Part shown: positions 1 through 8,356 of the stretch, one piece after another | Layout of the letters: each line of letters opens with the position of its first letter | Numbering within the stretch: position 1 is the stretch's first letter | Origin: Hyphomicrobiales bacterium | GTDB taxonomy: Bacteria > Pseudomonadota > Alphaproteobacteria > JAPOUT01 | NCBI GenBank assembly: GCA_026708505.1 | Contig: JAPOUU010000083.1 | Location: forward strand, 1-54,483 | Length of the DNA stretch: 54,483 bases | Direction of reading: 5' to 3' | The notes under the pieces: model-generated | What the model was told of the DNA's origin: nothing | Database searches by the model: none | What the model saw: the letters and a program-made list of their open reading frames with translations, nothing else | Made by a program: the position numbers and the translations under genes

Positions 1-65
1 CCTCCACATGCGAGTAGAAGGGTCATTGGAAGGGCTATTGTCATCATTCGTATCATGTTCATCAT
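1..65 (-). CDS. Lipoprotein, N-terminal fragment cut by window edge
   Basis: Only the first 21 codons lie in the window. They read as a lipoprotein signal peptide: a short N-terminus with one arginine, a hydrophobic stretch rich in Met, Leu and Ala, and a lipobox LLLAC followed by glycines, so the cysteine would be lipidated and the protein anchored in a membrane. The ATG at 63-65 is preceded by a good Shine-Dalgarno (AAGGAG, about 8 bases upstream); a second ATG follows directly. The gene lies 71 bases downstream of the small secreted protein at 137-379 on the same strand, so the two are probably co-transcribed. The mature domain, and therefore the function, is outside the window. Confidence 0.6.
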   Translation of the reverse strand, partial: MMNMIRMMTIALPMTLLLACG

Positions 66-136
66 TGTGTTTCTCCTTTTATATTGCAGGTAAATAGCGC
101 TGCACTATCTTCTAAGTGTTTCGATTTATTTACAGA

Positions 137-379
137 TTATTGTTCAGTTGCACCTGCTGCGGATGTAGAACCTTCCTCACCTGAATCGGCAATAGTATTT
201 TCATTGTCGGCTTGGTCTTGAATTTCGTCAATTTCCACAACTTGATCACAAGGCACTCTGGGTTCGTACCATTTTCCTACTTGACAAAGTGGTTGTTTCT
301 CTTCATTGGCAAAAGCAGGATTCGCATTAAATGCAAAAACCATCAAGGCAAATGCGAAAGTCGTTATCAATGGTTTCAT
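137..379 (-). CDS. Small secreted acidic protein, unknown function
   Basis: An 80-residue protein with a clear Sec signal peptide (Lys2, a hydrophobic core, and a cleavage site after AFA near residue 24). The mature part of about 56 residues holds two cysteines (at CQVGKW and PCDQVV) that could pair in the periplasm, and ends in an acidic, Glu/Asp/Ser/Ala-rich tail that looks disordered. The ATG at 377-379 has a strong Shine-Dalgarno (AAGGAG) eight bases upstream, which supports this start. It is followed on the same strand by the lipoprotein start at 65. I do not recognise the family. Confidence 0.55.
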   Translation of the reverse strand: MKPLITTFAFALMVFAFNANPAFANEEKQPLCQVGKWYEPRVPCDQVVEIDEIQDQADNENTIADSGEEGSTSAAGATEQ

Positions 380-849
380 GTTTCTACTCCTTACAGCGAT
401 TCGATTGGATTCATTGGGTATTTGCAGATTATCACAAATTCGTGATTGGTCAATGCCCTAAAAATACAACGAATAACAGGATCCGGAACGAATCAGGCAA
501 AACCCTGCGATACTCGATGGCTGCCCAGCTGCGAAACCCATCAAAAAAGGGCGGAATACGGGAGGTTTTCGGGTTTTGGCAATCCCCACGACTGGAAAGT
601 ATAGTAAATTTACGCCTCCTGCCCGTAAATTTACTATACAACCGGGAAGCATAGGGAATTTACGCCCGCTACCCGCGGATTTAGGGAATTTACGCCTCCT
701 GTCCGTAAATTTACTATACAACCGGGAAGTGCAGGGAATTTACGCTCCCTGCCCGTAAATTTGCTAGACATCCTTCGCAAGCGATTTGGTTGCAAACGTA
801 TTCCGGCAACGCTCTCTCAACTTGTCTGCAAATACAGCAAATGGGCTTT
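380..849. other. Intergenic region with palindromic repeats, no supported gene
   Basis: Several short frames cross this 470-base stretch on both strands, but none has a recognisable product or a convincing ribosome binding site. Positions 600-770 hold the palindromic repeat cluster listed separately. The stretch lies upstream of the small secreted protein (minus strand) and downstream of the cytochrome gene that ends at 850. Confidence 0.5.
600..770. repeat. Cluster of imperfect 50/30-bp palindromic repeats
   Basis: The motif TTTACG...CGTAAATTTACTATACAACCGGGAAG recurs. Copies start with TTTACG at 609, 659 (shortened), 689 and 739, giving periods of 50, 30 and 50 bp. The first copy forms a perfect inverted repeat with 15-base arms (TATAGTAAATTTACG at 600-614 and its complement at 624-638) around a 9-base loop. 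The others are partial (GGGAATTTACG arms). Coding capacity is negligible. The elements sit 80-250 bases beyond the stop of the cytochrome gene, so transcripts of the rpoD-cytochrome operon would read into them and fold. They may act as terminators or be members of a dispersed REP/MITE-like family. Confidence 0.7.
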
Positions 850-1731
850 TTATTCGAATTTTGGCGTGTCCGGCACGAGTAGATGAGTTGCGATGGCCTC
901 AAGGTCGTTGCGTGTGAGATGCGAAGTTGCCGCATCAACGACTTCTCCCATACTTCCGCCAAAAACGTCACCTTCGGGTGTAATGCCGGTTTCGAGTGCA
1001 AAAACGATATCCTCAACGCTCCAGCCATTTTGTTGCAGCGCTTCGGCGGTGATGGGAGGAACCCGTTCACCGTTCACATGTGCGCCGGTAAGAGCCTTGT
1101 CGTGCTTAAGTGCGCCGAGAAAGTTGCGCGGCGTATGGCACGCGCCACAATGTCCCGGCCCCTCGACAAGGTAGGCGCCGCGTTCATCGGGAGACGGCGT
1201 TCTCCGGGAATGAAAGAAAAATCTGCGCCAGGGTTTCAACAGAGCGCGCTGTGAAAACGGAAAGACAAGCTCGGTCTTTCCTGTTGTACTCGGGGCGGAT
1301 CTAACTTGTCGGAGAGCCGCCCACAGGTCGGCGATGTCCTGGTCCTTCATACGCGCGTAGAAATCATACGGAAAGGCGGGATAATAATGCGTGCCCGAGG
1401 GCGATGTTCCTTCGGTTAAAGCCGCAAAGAAGTCCGCCTGACTCCATCCGCCGATGCCTTCTTCCGGATGCGGCGTGATGTTCGGGGCGTGAAAGGTTCC
1501 AAAACCGGTTTTGATGGGTGCGCCCCCGGCGAGAAACGCGCCGTTTTCCTTCCCGTTGGTATGGCAGGCGACGCACCCGGCAAGCCGCAACACATAAGCG
1601 CCCCGTTGCGGATCTCCCGCAAGATTGACGCCTTTGCGCGGAAGCGTGCGCGGCTCGGAAAACAGATAGACGCCGATGCCGATGGCAGCCAGCACTCCCG
1701 CAAACGCCAAAAGGAGAAGCCGGCGTTTCAT
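850..1731 (-). CDS. Membrane-anchored dihaem cytochrome c
   Basis: A 293-residue electron-transfer protein with an uncleaved-looking N-terminal membrane segment (about residues 4-24) and two cytochrome c domains. The haem-binding motifs are CVACH at 53-57 and CGACH at 195-199. Between them is the pattern of dihaem subunits of membrane-bound dehydrogenases (NITPHPEEGIGGWS, then HYYPAFPYDFY and an acidic D-x-D-I-A-D-L-W helix). It probably faces the periplasm and passes electrons to the respiratory chain. It starts 12 bases after the stop of the cytochrome c' gene and is last in the yqeY-dnaG-rpoD-cytochrome run. No dehydrogenase partner is encoded nearby, so its donor is unknown. Confidence 0.85.
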   Translation of the reverse strand: MKRRLLLLAFAGVLAAIGIGVYLFSEPRTLPRKGVNLAGDPQRGAYVLRLAGCVACHTNGKENGAFLAGGAPIKTGFGTFHAPNITPHPEEGIGGWSQADFFAALTEGTSPSGTHYYPAFPYDFYARMKDQDIADLWAALRQVRSAPSTTGKTELVFPFSQRALLKPWRRFFFHSRRTPSPDERGAYLVEGPGHCGACHTPRNFLGALKHDKALTGAHVNGERVPPITAEALQQNGWSVEDIVFALETGITPEGDVFGGSMGEVVDAATSHLTRNDLEAIATHLLVPDTPKFE

Positions 1732-1743
1732 AATGTTTGTGGT

Positions 1744-2205
1744 TTAGTTTTTGACCCGAAAGTCTGTGTGGCAGGCGGAACAAGTCTTCGCGACTTTCGA
1801 AAACGCCGCGCGCATCTCCGTGTCACTGCCGTTTCCGCGCGCAAGATCGATGAGTTCCTTGCTGCTTGAATTCAAGTCGGAGAAGATTTCATTGAACCTG
1901 TCTCGATTGCCGGCAATCTCAATCCGCGCCTCGCTGCCGGAGTGTTTGAGGCTGTTGTCGGGAAAGAGGGCGGCCGATTCCGTTCCCGAATGCTTTGAGA
2001 GGGTCTCCGCGGCTTTGAGGACGGCATCGCGATCATAAGGGGTGTCCCCCCGAAAGACTCCGCCGAGCTGTTTCATTGCCCCGCCGTTGGCTTTCATCTC
2101 CTGATGGCGTTGTTCGATCAACGATTGAACGTTGCTTTCTTGCGCGGACGCCATCGGCAAAGTTGCGCCGATTGCAAGAAGCGTTATGGCGACTGCAATC
2201 CTCAT
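1744..2205 (-). CDS. Periplasmic cytochrome c' (class II)
   Basis: A 153-residue secreted haem protein. Residues 1-21 are a signal peptide ending ASA. The haem motif CSACH is at 142-146, six residues from the C-terminus region, as in class II cytochromes c' and c-556, which form a four-helix bundle. EMKANGGAMKQL near residues 36-47 corresponds to the first helix, where c-556 carries its axial Met. Members of the family bind NO or serve in electron transfer; which applies here cannot be told. The ATG overlaps the rpoD stop by one base (TAATG), so translation is probably coupled, and a dihaem cytochrome follows 12 bases later. Confidence 0.85.
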   Translation of the reverse strand: MRIAVAITLLAIGATLPMASAQESNVQSLIEQRHQEMKANGGAMKQLGGVFRGDTPYDRDAVLKAAETLSKHSGTESAALFPDNSLKHSGSEARIEIAGNRDRFNEIFSDLNSSSKELIDLARGNGSDTEMRAAFSKVAKTCSACHTDFRVKN

Positions 2206-4130
2206 TAGTGGTCGAGAAAGCTGCGCAATTTTTTCGAGCGCGAGGGGTGTTTGAGTTTGCGCAGCGCTTTTGCCTCAATTTGCCGGATGCGTTCGCGGGT
2301 GACATAAAACTGCTGCCCGACTTCTTCAAGGGTATGGTCGCTGCTCATGCCTATGCCGAAGCGCATCCGCAATACACGCTCTTCACGAGCCGTCAGGGAG
2401 GACAGCACCAGCGTGGTCGTCTCGCGCAGATTGGATTGTATCGCCGCATCCAGCGGCAGCACGGCGTTCTTGTCTTCGATGAAGTCTCCGAGATAGCTGT
2501 CGTCTTCGTCGCCGACGGGGGTTTCGAGCGAAATGGGCTCTTTGGCGATTTTGAGAACCTTGCGGACTTTCTCTTTCGGCATATCGAGTTTTTCCGCAAA
2601 CTCTTCGGGCGTGGGTTCGCGTCCGATGTCGTGGAGCATCTGGCGTGCCACCCTGTTGAGTTTGTTGATGGTCTCGATCATGTGGACGGGAATGCGGATG
2701 GTTCTCGCCTGGTCCGCGATTGCGCGGGTGATGGCCTGGCGGATCCACCATGTTGCGTAAGTCGAAAATTTGTAACCCCTGCGATATTCGAATTTGTCGA
2801 CCGCTTTCATAAGGCCGATGTTTCCTTCCTGGACCAAATCCATCAATTGCAGCCCCCGGTTCGTGTATTTCTTTGCGATCGAGATGACAAGGCGCAGGTT
2901 CGCCTCGACCATTTCTTTTTTGGCGATGCGCGCTTCGCGCTCGCCCCGCTGCACGCGCCGGACGAGGCGGCGGAAACTCCCGATGTCGAGTCCGGTCTCG
3001 GTTATCAGCGCGCTGATTTCACCGCGTATCTGCTTGATGGAATCGCGCTCCGTGCTGGCGAATTCCTTCCAGCCTTTCGCGGATAGTCGATGCACCCGGC
3101 GCAGCCAGTTCGGGTCGAGTTCGTTGCCGTGGTATTGCTCCAGAAAGACTTTGCGGGGAATGCCTTGGGCTTCGGCAAGTCGAAGCAGCCGACCTTCCCA
3201 GCTGATGAGTTTTCCGTTGATGACGTGGAGCTGGCCTGTAAGCCTGTCGATGCGGTTGATATGCAAATGCAGGCCGTTGACCGCGTCCATGATCGATTGT
3301 TTGAAGCCGTCGTATCGTTTTTGCTGCGTGGTCGACAGCCCCTGCTTTTGGGCTTGAAGTTCGGCGGATTTGTCCTGGAGCCGCCGGAATTTTTTGTAAT
3401 CGCTTGCGATGCCTTCGAAAACCTTGATTACTTTCGGTTTGAGTTTGTCCTCCATGCTTTTGAAGGAAAGTCCCGAGGGGTCTTTGCTGTCATCGGCATC
3501 GGAGTCAAGGTTGCCGGTGGGGATTTTTTTCGCGCCGAAGGCTTCGGCGTAGGAGGCCTCAAGGTCAATGATGTCGCGCAACAAGGTTTTTTCTTCCATA
3601 AGCTCTTTCGCCCAGATGATAATGGCTTGGAAGGTGAGGGGGCTTTCGCACAAGCCTGCAAGCATTTCCGAGCGCGCGAACTCAATGCGCTTGGCGATGG
3701 CGATTTCCCCCTCGCGCGAGAGCAGGAAAACTCCGCCCATTTCGCGCAAATACATCCGCATGGGATCGTCCGTATGGTCAACAACGGCGGTCGCAACCTC
3801 TTTTTCCTCTCCGGAGGAGTCGTCCGTCTCGCTGATTTCATTTCCATCGCCGCCGCCATCGCCGCCATCGCCGTCGTTGTCGATGTTTCCATCGGGCTCG
3901 ACAATGATGCCGGCTTCGGAGAATGCGGTGACGATCATCTCGATGTTGTCGCTGGAGCGGTCTTCAGGGATGATCATTCGGTTGATTTCGTCTTGCACGG
4001 CCTCGCCGCGTTTTTTTGCCGCCTGAACGATTGTGTAGAAGTTCTCGGATATGCTCGCACCGTTTTGGCGCAATGCCTCCTCAATATTGCTGGAGAGATG
4101 GCTGCTTGTATCGGTTTCGTTTTCTGTCAT
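2205..4130 (-). CDS. rpoD: RNA polymerase primary sigma factor sigma-70
   Basis: A 641-residue housekeeping sigma factor, the usual length for alphaproteobacterial RpoD. Region 1.2 is visible at [12 protein letters not shown], region 2 at [18 protein letters not shown] and [19 protein letters not shown] (core binding, -10 melting), region 3 after it, and region 4.2 near the end (EEVGQQF...[15 protein letters not shown]) for -35 recognition. Ahead of region 1.2, about residues 80-112, is an unusual Gly/Asp-rich tract ([11 protein letters not shown]) followed by an acidic linker, encoded by a GCC/ATC-rich low-complexity stretch. The gene starts 68 bases after dnaG and its stop overlaps the start of the cytochrome c' gene by one base. 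Confidence 0.97.
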   Translation of the reverse strand: MTENETDTSSHLSSNIEEALRQNGASISENFYTIVQAAKKRGEAVQDEINRMIIPEDRSSDNIEMIVTAFSEAGIIVEPDGNIDNDGDGGDGGGDGNEISETDDSSGEEKEVATAVVDHTDDPMRMYLREMGGVFLLSREGEIAIAKRIEFARSEMLAGLCESPLTFQAIIIWAKELMEEKTLLRDIIDLEASYAEAFGAKKIPTGNLDSDADDSKDPSGLSFKSMEDKLKPKVIKVFEGIASDYKKFRRLQDKSAELQAQKQGLSTTQQKRYDGFKQSIMDAVNGLHLHINRIDRLTGQLHVINGKLISWEGRLLRLAEAQGIPRKVFLEQYHGNELDPNWLRRVHRLSAKGWKEFASTERDSIKQIRGEISALITETGLDIGSFRRLVRRVQRGEREARIAKKEMVEANLRLVISIAKKYTNRGLQLMDLVQEGNIGLMKAVDKFEYRRGYKFSTYATWWIRQAITRAIADQARTIRIPVHMIETINKLNRVARQMLHDIGREPTPEEFAEKLDMPKEKVRKVLKIAKEPISLETPVGDEDDSYLGDFIEDKNAVLPLDAAIQSNLRETTTLVLSSLTAREERVLRMRFGIGMSSDHTLEEVGQQFYVTRERIRQIEAKALRKLKHPSRSKKLRSFLDH

Positions 4131-4198
4131 GGAGCCTGGCCTTTGCTGATGTTTGTGTTTGTTTATGTAGGGTGTTTTTGTAGATATTTCAAGCCGTT

Positions 4199-6103
4199 TT
4201 AAGAGTCCGGCGGTATTTTTTCGGATTCAAAGCGGGTTTCGCTCCCCCGCGGGCTCGCGAGTTCGTCATGGAGATTCCTGAGCCGGCTGAGAGGCTCTAT
4301 TTCGGAGGCTTCTTCGCCGCCGTTTTTGCCCTCGCTGTCGCAGAGCGAGGCAAGTTCGGAGGCTGCGTCCGGGATATCTTTGCGGCGGGTTTGGGCTTTT
4401 TGCTCAAGGGCGTAGACGTGCCGCCAGAGTTCATCGCCTTTCTCAATGGTGAAGTCTTCGCGGTGGACCCCCTCGGCGACCATTGGCGACGACCAGTCGC
4501 GGCGTTGAAATTCATCGACCAATCTGCCCAGCGACTTTTCCTCCAGGCGTGAGAGCAGTGTTTCCGACTCAACGGCACCTTCCGATGATACCGCCTCGAG
4601 CAAAAAATCGCGCACGGCATCGGCCTCGGGGTCGCTGATATCAAGGGCGCTTAATTCTTCGCCGTATCGTTCGATGAGTTCGGGGAAGCGTATGCCGAGA
4701 TAGAGGAGGAGCCGTACGCGCCGACGGCTTTGTTCGGATATTCCTGTCAGTGCGCTTCGCCGTGCGGAAAGACTTGCGCTCGCTTCTTTCTTGCCGCCAA
4801 AAAACAGGTTGCGCAGACGCGTTCGCATGGCGGATTGGTAGAAGGCGCGAACTTTTTGGTCTTGGATGCGCGCGATGAGACGTTGAACGCTCTGCTCGAG
4901 CCGGGCGCGCCGTTCGGGCGTGTGCCAGTCGCTTCGGGAAAGTTCCTGCTGCCAGAGCAACTCATCAAGCGGGCAGGCGTTTTGTAAAAGACGATTCATT
5001 GCTTCCGTTCCGGATTGTCGCAAAATGTCTTCGGGGTCTTGTTCTTTCGGAAGCAGGGCGAAGCGTATGGAATGCCCGGGCTTGAGTCGTTCGAGAACAA
5101 GTTGCGCGGTGCGTTCGGCGGCGCGGATGCCGGCGCTGTCGCCGTCGAAGCAGACGATGGGCTCGGGCGTCAGGCGCCAGAGAAGTTCGATTTGTTCGGC
5201 GCCGAGGGCGGTTCCAAGCGGCGCGATGGTATGGGAGAATCCGGCAGCCGTCATGGCAATGACGTCCATGTAACCTTCAACAAGAATGATGGATTGGGCT
5301 TGCTGGGACGGCTTGCGCGCACGTGCGAGGTTGTAGAGATTGTTGCGTTTTTGAAACAACAACGTCTCCGGGGAGTTGAGATATTTGGCCGGAGCATCGG
5401 CGGTAAGCGCACGCCCGCCGAAAGCAATGAGGCCGCCCCGTGTATCGTGGATGGGAAAGATGACGCGGTTTCGAAAACGTTCGTAGGGCTTTTTGTCGCT
5501 CTCGCCGAGCGCGACCAGTCCCGCATCAATCATGTGTTTTTGCGAAAATCCCTTTTCGGCAAGATGCGGGGTCAATTTGTTTGCAGGAGGCGCGAAACCA
5601 AGACCGAAGAGTTCCCACAATTGTTGGTTGATGCCCCGTCCGAGCAGATGTTCTTGCGCGGGCGTGCCCGATTGCTTGCGTAATTGTTGAACGAAAAACT
5701 CTTGCGCGGCTTCGAGCGTCTTTCGAATTTGATCGCGCTGTTGCTGCTCTTGTTCTTCCTGCTCAATGGCTTCCGGGGTTACCTCGGGAAGGGGAATGCC
5801 GAAGCGCGAGGCGAGAGACTTGATTGCCTCGGGATAGGACAATTTCTCCACCTCCATGACAAAGGAGATGACGTCCCCCTTGGCCTGGCAGCCGAAGCAG
5901 TAGTAGAAGCCTTTGGCTTCGTCCACGTGGAAGCTGGGGGTTTTTTCCTGGTGAAAGGGGCAGCACGCCCACCAATCCCGCCTCGAGGGGTTGGATTTTC
6001 CCGCATCCCACTGGACGTGGCGTCCGGCTATTTCATAGAGGTTGGCGCGGGCGCGGACTTCTTCAACGAAAGCGGCCGGAAAACGTGAGGAGGCGGCGGG
6101 CAT
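4199..6103 (-). CDS. dnaG: DNA primase
   Basis: A 634-residue primase that makes RNA primers at the replication fork. The N-terminal zinc-binding domain has Cys48, His51, Cys69 and Cys72 in [12 protein letters not shown] and [11 protein letters not shown]. The catalytic core carries the TOPRIM motif [10 protein letters not shown] and CFDGDSAG in the middle third. The C-terminal part (helicase-binding, the least conserved) is of normal length. The gene begins 3 bases after the yqeY stop and precedes rpoD by 68 bases, so this is a variant of the macromolecular synthesis operon with yqeY where other bacteria have rpsU. Confidence 0.96.
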   Translation of the reverse strand: MPAASSRFPAAFVEEVRARANLYEIAGRHVQWDAGKSNPSRRDWWACCPFHQEKTPSFHVDEAKGFYYCFGCQAKGDVISFVMEVEKLSYPEAIKSLASRFGIPLPEVTPEAIEQEEQEQQQRDQIRKTLEAAQEFFVQQLRKQSGTPAQEHLLGRGINQQLWELFGLGFAPPANKLTPHLAEKGFSQKHMIDAGLVALGESDKKPYERFRNRVIFPIHDTRGGLIAFGGRALTADAPAKYLNSPETLLFQKRNNLYNLARARKPSQQAQSIILVEGYMDVIAMTAAGFSHTIAPLGTALGAEQIELLWRLTPEPIVCFDGDSAGIRAAERTAQLVLERLKPGHSIRFALLPKEQDPEDILRQSGTEAMNRLLQNACPLDELLWQQELSRSDWHTPERRARLEQSVQRLIARIQDQKVRAFYQSAMRTRLRNLFFGGKKEASASLSARRSALTGISEQSRRRVRLLLYLGIRFPELIERYGEELSALDISDPEADAVRDFLLEAVSSEGAVESETLLSRLEEKSLGRLVDEFQRRDWSSPMVAEGVHREDFTIEKGDELWRHVYALEQKAQTRRKDIPDAASELASLCDSEGKNGGEEASEIEPLSRLRNLHDELASPRGSETRFESEKIPPDS

Positions 6104-6106
6104 CTG

Positions 6107-6574
6107 CTATTGGAGCAGGTTGCGCACGAGGGCGATGGCTTTGGAGGGGTCCATCCGGCCGGGGTAGCGCGACTTCAATTCGTTCATCACGCGTCCCATG
6201 TCTTTCAGGCTGGTGACCTCAAGGCTTTTGATCAGCTCTTTTACCGAAGCCTCCAATTCTTCCGGGGACAATTGCTTCGGCATGAAGGATGCGATGATTT
6301 CGATTTCTTCCTGTTCTTGCTTGACCATCTCGTCTCTGCCGGCTTGTTCGTAGGAGGCGATGGATTCCTTTCGTTGTTTTGTCATGGTCGAGAGCAATCG
6401 AAGGATGTCGTCTTCGGAGATTCCGTCCTTGCCTTTTGCCCGTGCCTCGATATCGCGGTCTTTGATGGCCGCGAGGATGAGTCGCGTGGTTGAGAGAGTT
6501 CGTTTGTCCGACCCTTTAAGTGCGGATTTCATACGCTGAGCAAGAGCATCGCGCAGGCTTGCCTGTTGTTCCAT
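6107..6574 (-). CDS. yqeY: GatB/YqeY domain protein
   Basis: A protein of about 155 residues matching the YqeY family, which resembles the tRNA-binding tail of the amidotransferase subunit GatB. Family features include the helical N-terminus (LRDALAQRMKSALKG), R-T-L-S-T-T-R-L-I-L, a central IASFMPKQLSPEEL, and the ending MGRVMNELKSRYPGRMDPSKA. I chose the ATG at 6574 (MEQQ): a longer frame begins at 6622, but that ATG overlaps the promoter -10 box at 6621-6626 and cannot be in the transcript. First gene of the yqeY-dnaG-rpoD operon. The role of free-standing YqeY is not well defined. Confidence 0.85.
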   Translation of the reverse strand: MEQQASLRDALAQRMKSALKGSDKRTLSTTRLILAAIKDRDIEARAKGKDGISEDDILRLLSTMTKQRKESIASYEQAGRDEMVKQEQEEIEIIASFMPKQLSPEELEASVKELIKSLEVTSLKDMGRVMNELKSRYPGRMDPSKAIALVRNLLQ

Positions 6575-6620
6575 GGGGTTACTTTGTCCGTTCGTTATAT
6601 GGAGTGGAGTGAAGACCACC

Positions 6621-6629
6621 ATTTTAGCA
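6621..6629 (-). promoter_or_regulatory. Extended -10 promoter of yqeY-dnaG-rpoD
   Basis: On the minus strand the sequence reads TGCTAAAAT: a TGn extension and a five-of-six match to TATAAT. No good -35 hexamer is visible 16-18 bases upstream, as is usual for extended -10 promoters. A start about seven bases downstream leaves a leader of roughly 40 bases before the ATG at 6574. Confidence 0.5.
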
Positions 6630-6677
6630 CAAATGGGTGCGAATTACCGTCCGAATCGAAAAAAATTCCCATGAATA

Positions 6678-6980
6678 TTAGGAGGTAAAATATGCCATTG
6701 CAGCGATATTTACACCCACGGAAGCAAGAATCATCCCTGCCAACCCTAAAAGCCAATTATTGATCCTGTCCACTTTATCTTCCAATCTGTCAAATCGTCT
6801 CTCCAATCTGTCAAATCGTCTCTCCAGCCTGTCAAAGCGCCCCTCCAGCCTGTCGAAGCGTTCTTCCAACTTGTCAAACCCTTTGTTGGTGACTTTTTGC
6901 CGTTTTTCACAGCCTTCTTCGTGATCTTGGAGAGACTGCATAACTTCTTCAGGCGTGAGTTTCCCTTCCTCTTTTGACAT
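6678..6980 (-). CDS. Small coiled-coil protein with C-terminal membrane anchor
   Basis: A 100-residue protein: a charged N-terminus (MSKEEGKLTPEEV), then a coiled coil built of near-identical heptads of the type FDRLExR (about residues 48-75), then one membrane segment (LLGLAGMILASVGVNIAAMAYF) at the very end. The heptads are encoded by 21-bp tandem repeats. The ATG at 6978-6980 has GGAG seven bases upstream; a longer frame to 7082 lacks such a site. The architecture resembles other small coiled-coil/membrane ORFs in this window (14561-14857, 20130-20441). Likely oligomeric and membrane-bound; function unknown. Confidence 0.6.
   Translation of the reverse strand: MSKEEGKLTPEEVMQSLQDHEEGCEKRQKVTNKGFDKLEERFDRLEGRFDRLERRFDRLERRFDRLEDKVDRINNWLLGLAGMILASVGVNIAAMAYFTS
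6781..6885 (-). repeat. Five 21-bp tandem repeats inside the coiled-coil gene
   Basis: Five consecutive 21-bp units start at 6781, 6802, 6823, 6844 and 6865. The first two are identical and the others differ at a few positions. Each unit encodes one heptad of the coiled coil, so unit number could change by slippage without breaking the frame, lengthening or shortening the coil. Confidence 0.85.
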
Positions 6981-7113
6981 TTGGGACTCCATAAACAAAA
7001 ATAACAAACCACCCTTCAAGCGTATTGTGAATCTCCCGAAGGGTTCGAAAGGGATGATGGCAAATTTTCTTCCAAAAGTCAAGTTAAATTTTCTGGATTT
7101 GTGCAGATGTTGC

Positions 7114-7144
7114 TTGACTCCGCCGCCGATTTCCCTAGTATAAT
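7114..7144 (+). promoter_or_regulatory. Sigma-70 promoter of carAB
   Basis: TTGACT (7114-7119) and a perfect TATAAT (7139-7144) are separated by 19 bases, slightly longer than optimal. The predicted start is near 7151, giving a leader of about 33 bases before the carA ATG at 7184. The leader is too short for a classical attenuator or riboswitch. Confidence 0.6.
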
Positions 7145-7183
7145 CTCTCGGATTTACTCTGTCATTTTGGTATTTTCGAAGTT

Positions 7184-8356
7184 ATGAAACCCCTTCCCAA
7201 CGCCGTTCTTGTTTTAGCCGATGGAATCGTTTTTTCCGGTGAGGGAATCGGTGCCTCCGCCAAGGCCGTTGGCGAGATCTGCTTCCACACGGCAATGACC
7301 GGATACCAGGAAATTCTCACGGACCCTTCCTATACAGGACAAATCATTACTTTCACCTTCCCCCATATCGGCAATGTCGGCGCCAACGGCGAAGATATTG
7401 AGAGCGCCGATGCCACCGCCCCGACAACGGCCAAAGCCCTCGTACTCCGTACGGATGTTACCGCACCCTCCAACTACCGAAGCATCTCCGGATTGAACGA
7501 ATGGCTTTGCAGGCGCGGAATTCCGGGAATCGCCGGCATTGATACCAGATCCCTCACGAGGCACATCCGCACCAAAGGCATGACAAACGCCGCAATCCTC
7601 CACGACCCCGGCGGCATCGACGCCAAAGCCATTGACGCCCTGCTGCAAGAGGCAAAGGCTTGTCCCGAGATGGAAAACCAGGAACTCGCCCATCAGGCAA
7701 CGACGAAAGATTCTTACGAGTGGAGCAAACTTCCATGGCGGCAGGAAAGCGCCGCCAACAACACCGCGTTCCGCGTCGTCGCCGTCGACTTTGGTCTCAA
7801 GTGGAACATTTTGCGTTGTTTGAAGGCGCAGAATTGTCACATTGACGTCGTGCCGGCGACAACATCCGCCAAGGAGATTCTCGAACGCAAGCCCGACGGC
7901 ATTTTTCTTTCCAACGGGCCCGGCGATCCGCATGCAACTTTCGAGCGCATCGGCGGCGAGATCAAGCAACTCGTCGAAAGCGGCGTGCCCTTATTCGGCA
8001 TATGCCTCGGACACCAGCTTCTCGCACTCGCGTTCGGGGCTGCAACCCAAAAGATGCAGCAAGGTCATCACGGCGCAAACCATCCGGTTAAACATCTCGA
8101 AAGCGGAAAAGTTGAAATCACCTCGATGAACCACGGCTTCTGCGTCGGGCGCGACGACTTTCCCGAAGCTCTCGAAGAAACCCACATCAGCCTGTTCGAT
8201 AACTCCAATTGCGGTTTCCGGGCACGAAACAAGCCCGTCTTCGCAGTGCAATATCATCCCGAAGCCTCTCCCGGCCCCCACGACTCCGCCTATCTTTTCG
8301 CCCGCTTCCATTCCCTCATGCAGGACACAAAAAACGGGAACAAAGCGCGTGCCTAA
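7184..8356 (+). CDS. carA: Carbamoyl-phosphate synthase small subunit
   Basis: A 390-residue glutamine amidotransferase subunit that hydrolyses glutamine and channels ammonia to CarB for carbamoyl phosphate, the precursor of pyrimidines and arginine. The N-terminal half has the family signature [20 protein letters not shown]. The class I amidotransferase half has the nucleophile Cys274 in [10 protein letters not shown] and His358/Glu360 in [10 protein letters not shown]. Length is normal. It overlaps carB by 8 bases, so the two subunits are translated in a coupled way, and it sits behind the promoter at 7114-7144. Confidence 0.97.
   Translation: MKPLPNAVLVLADGIVFSGEGIGASAKAVGEICFHTAMTGYQEILTDPSYTGQIITFTFPHIGNVGANGEDIESADATAPTTAKALVLRTDVTAPSNYRSISGLNEWLCRRGIPGIAGIDTRSLTRHIRTKGMTNAAILHDPGGIDAKAIDALLQEAKACPEMENQELAHQATTKDSYEWSKLPWRQESAANNTAFRVVAVDFGLKWNILRCLKAQNCHIDVVPATTSAKEILERKPDGIFLSNGPGDPHATFERIGGEIKQLVESGVPLFGICLGHQLLALAFGAATQKMQQGHHGANHPVKHLESGKVEITSMNHGFCVGRDDFPEALEETHISLFDNSNCGFRARNKPVFAVQYHPEASPGPHDSAYLFARFHSLMQDTKNGNKARA

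Noticed and set aside
600-770. CRISPR-like repeats
   Set aside because: The repeats are palindromic with no unique spacers of equal size.
2076-4202. Two long plus-strand frames (336 and 370 codons) antisense to rpoD
   Set aside because: rpoD is unmistakable on the other strand; the antisense translations lack any family features.
6575-6622. Longer YqeY starting at 6622
   Set aside because: The ATG is inside the -10 box of the operon promoter.
6680-6763. Plus-strand 23-codon ORF with a perfect AGGAGG before ATG 6692
   Set aside because: It lies antisense to the end of the coiled-coil gene; the peptide (MPLQRYLHPRKQESS...) has no features and the match is probably chance.
7145-7183. Riboswitch or attenuator in the carA leader
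   Set aside because: Only about 33 bases lie between the predicted transcript start and the ATG, too short for a known element.
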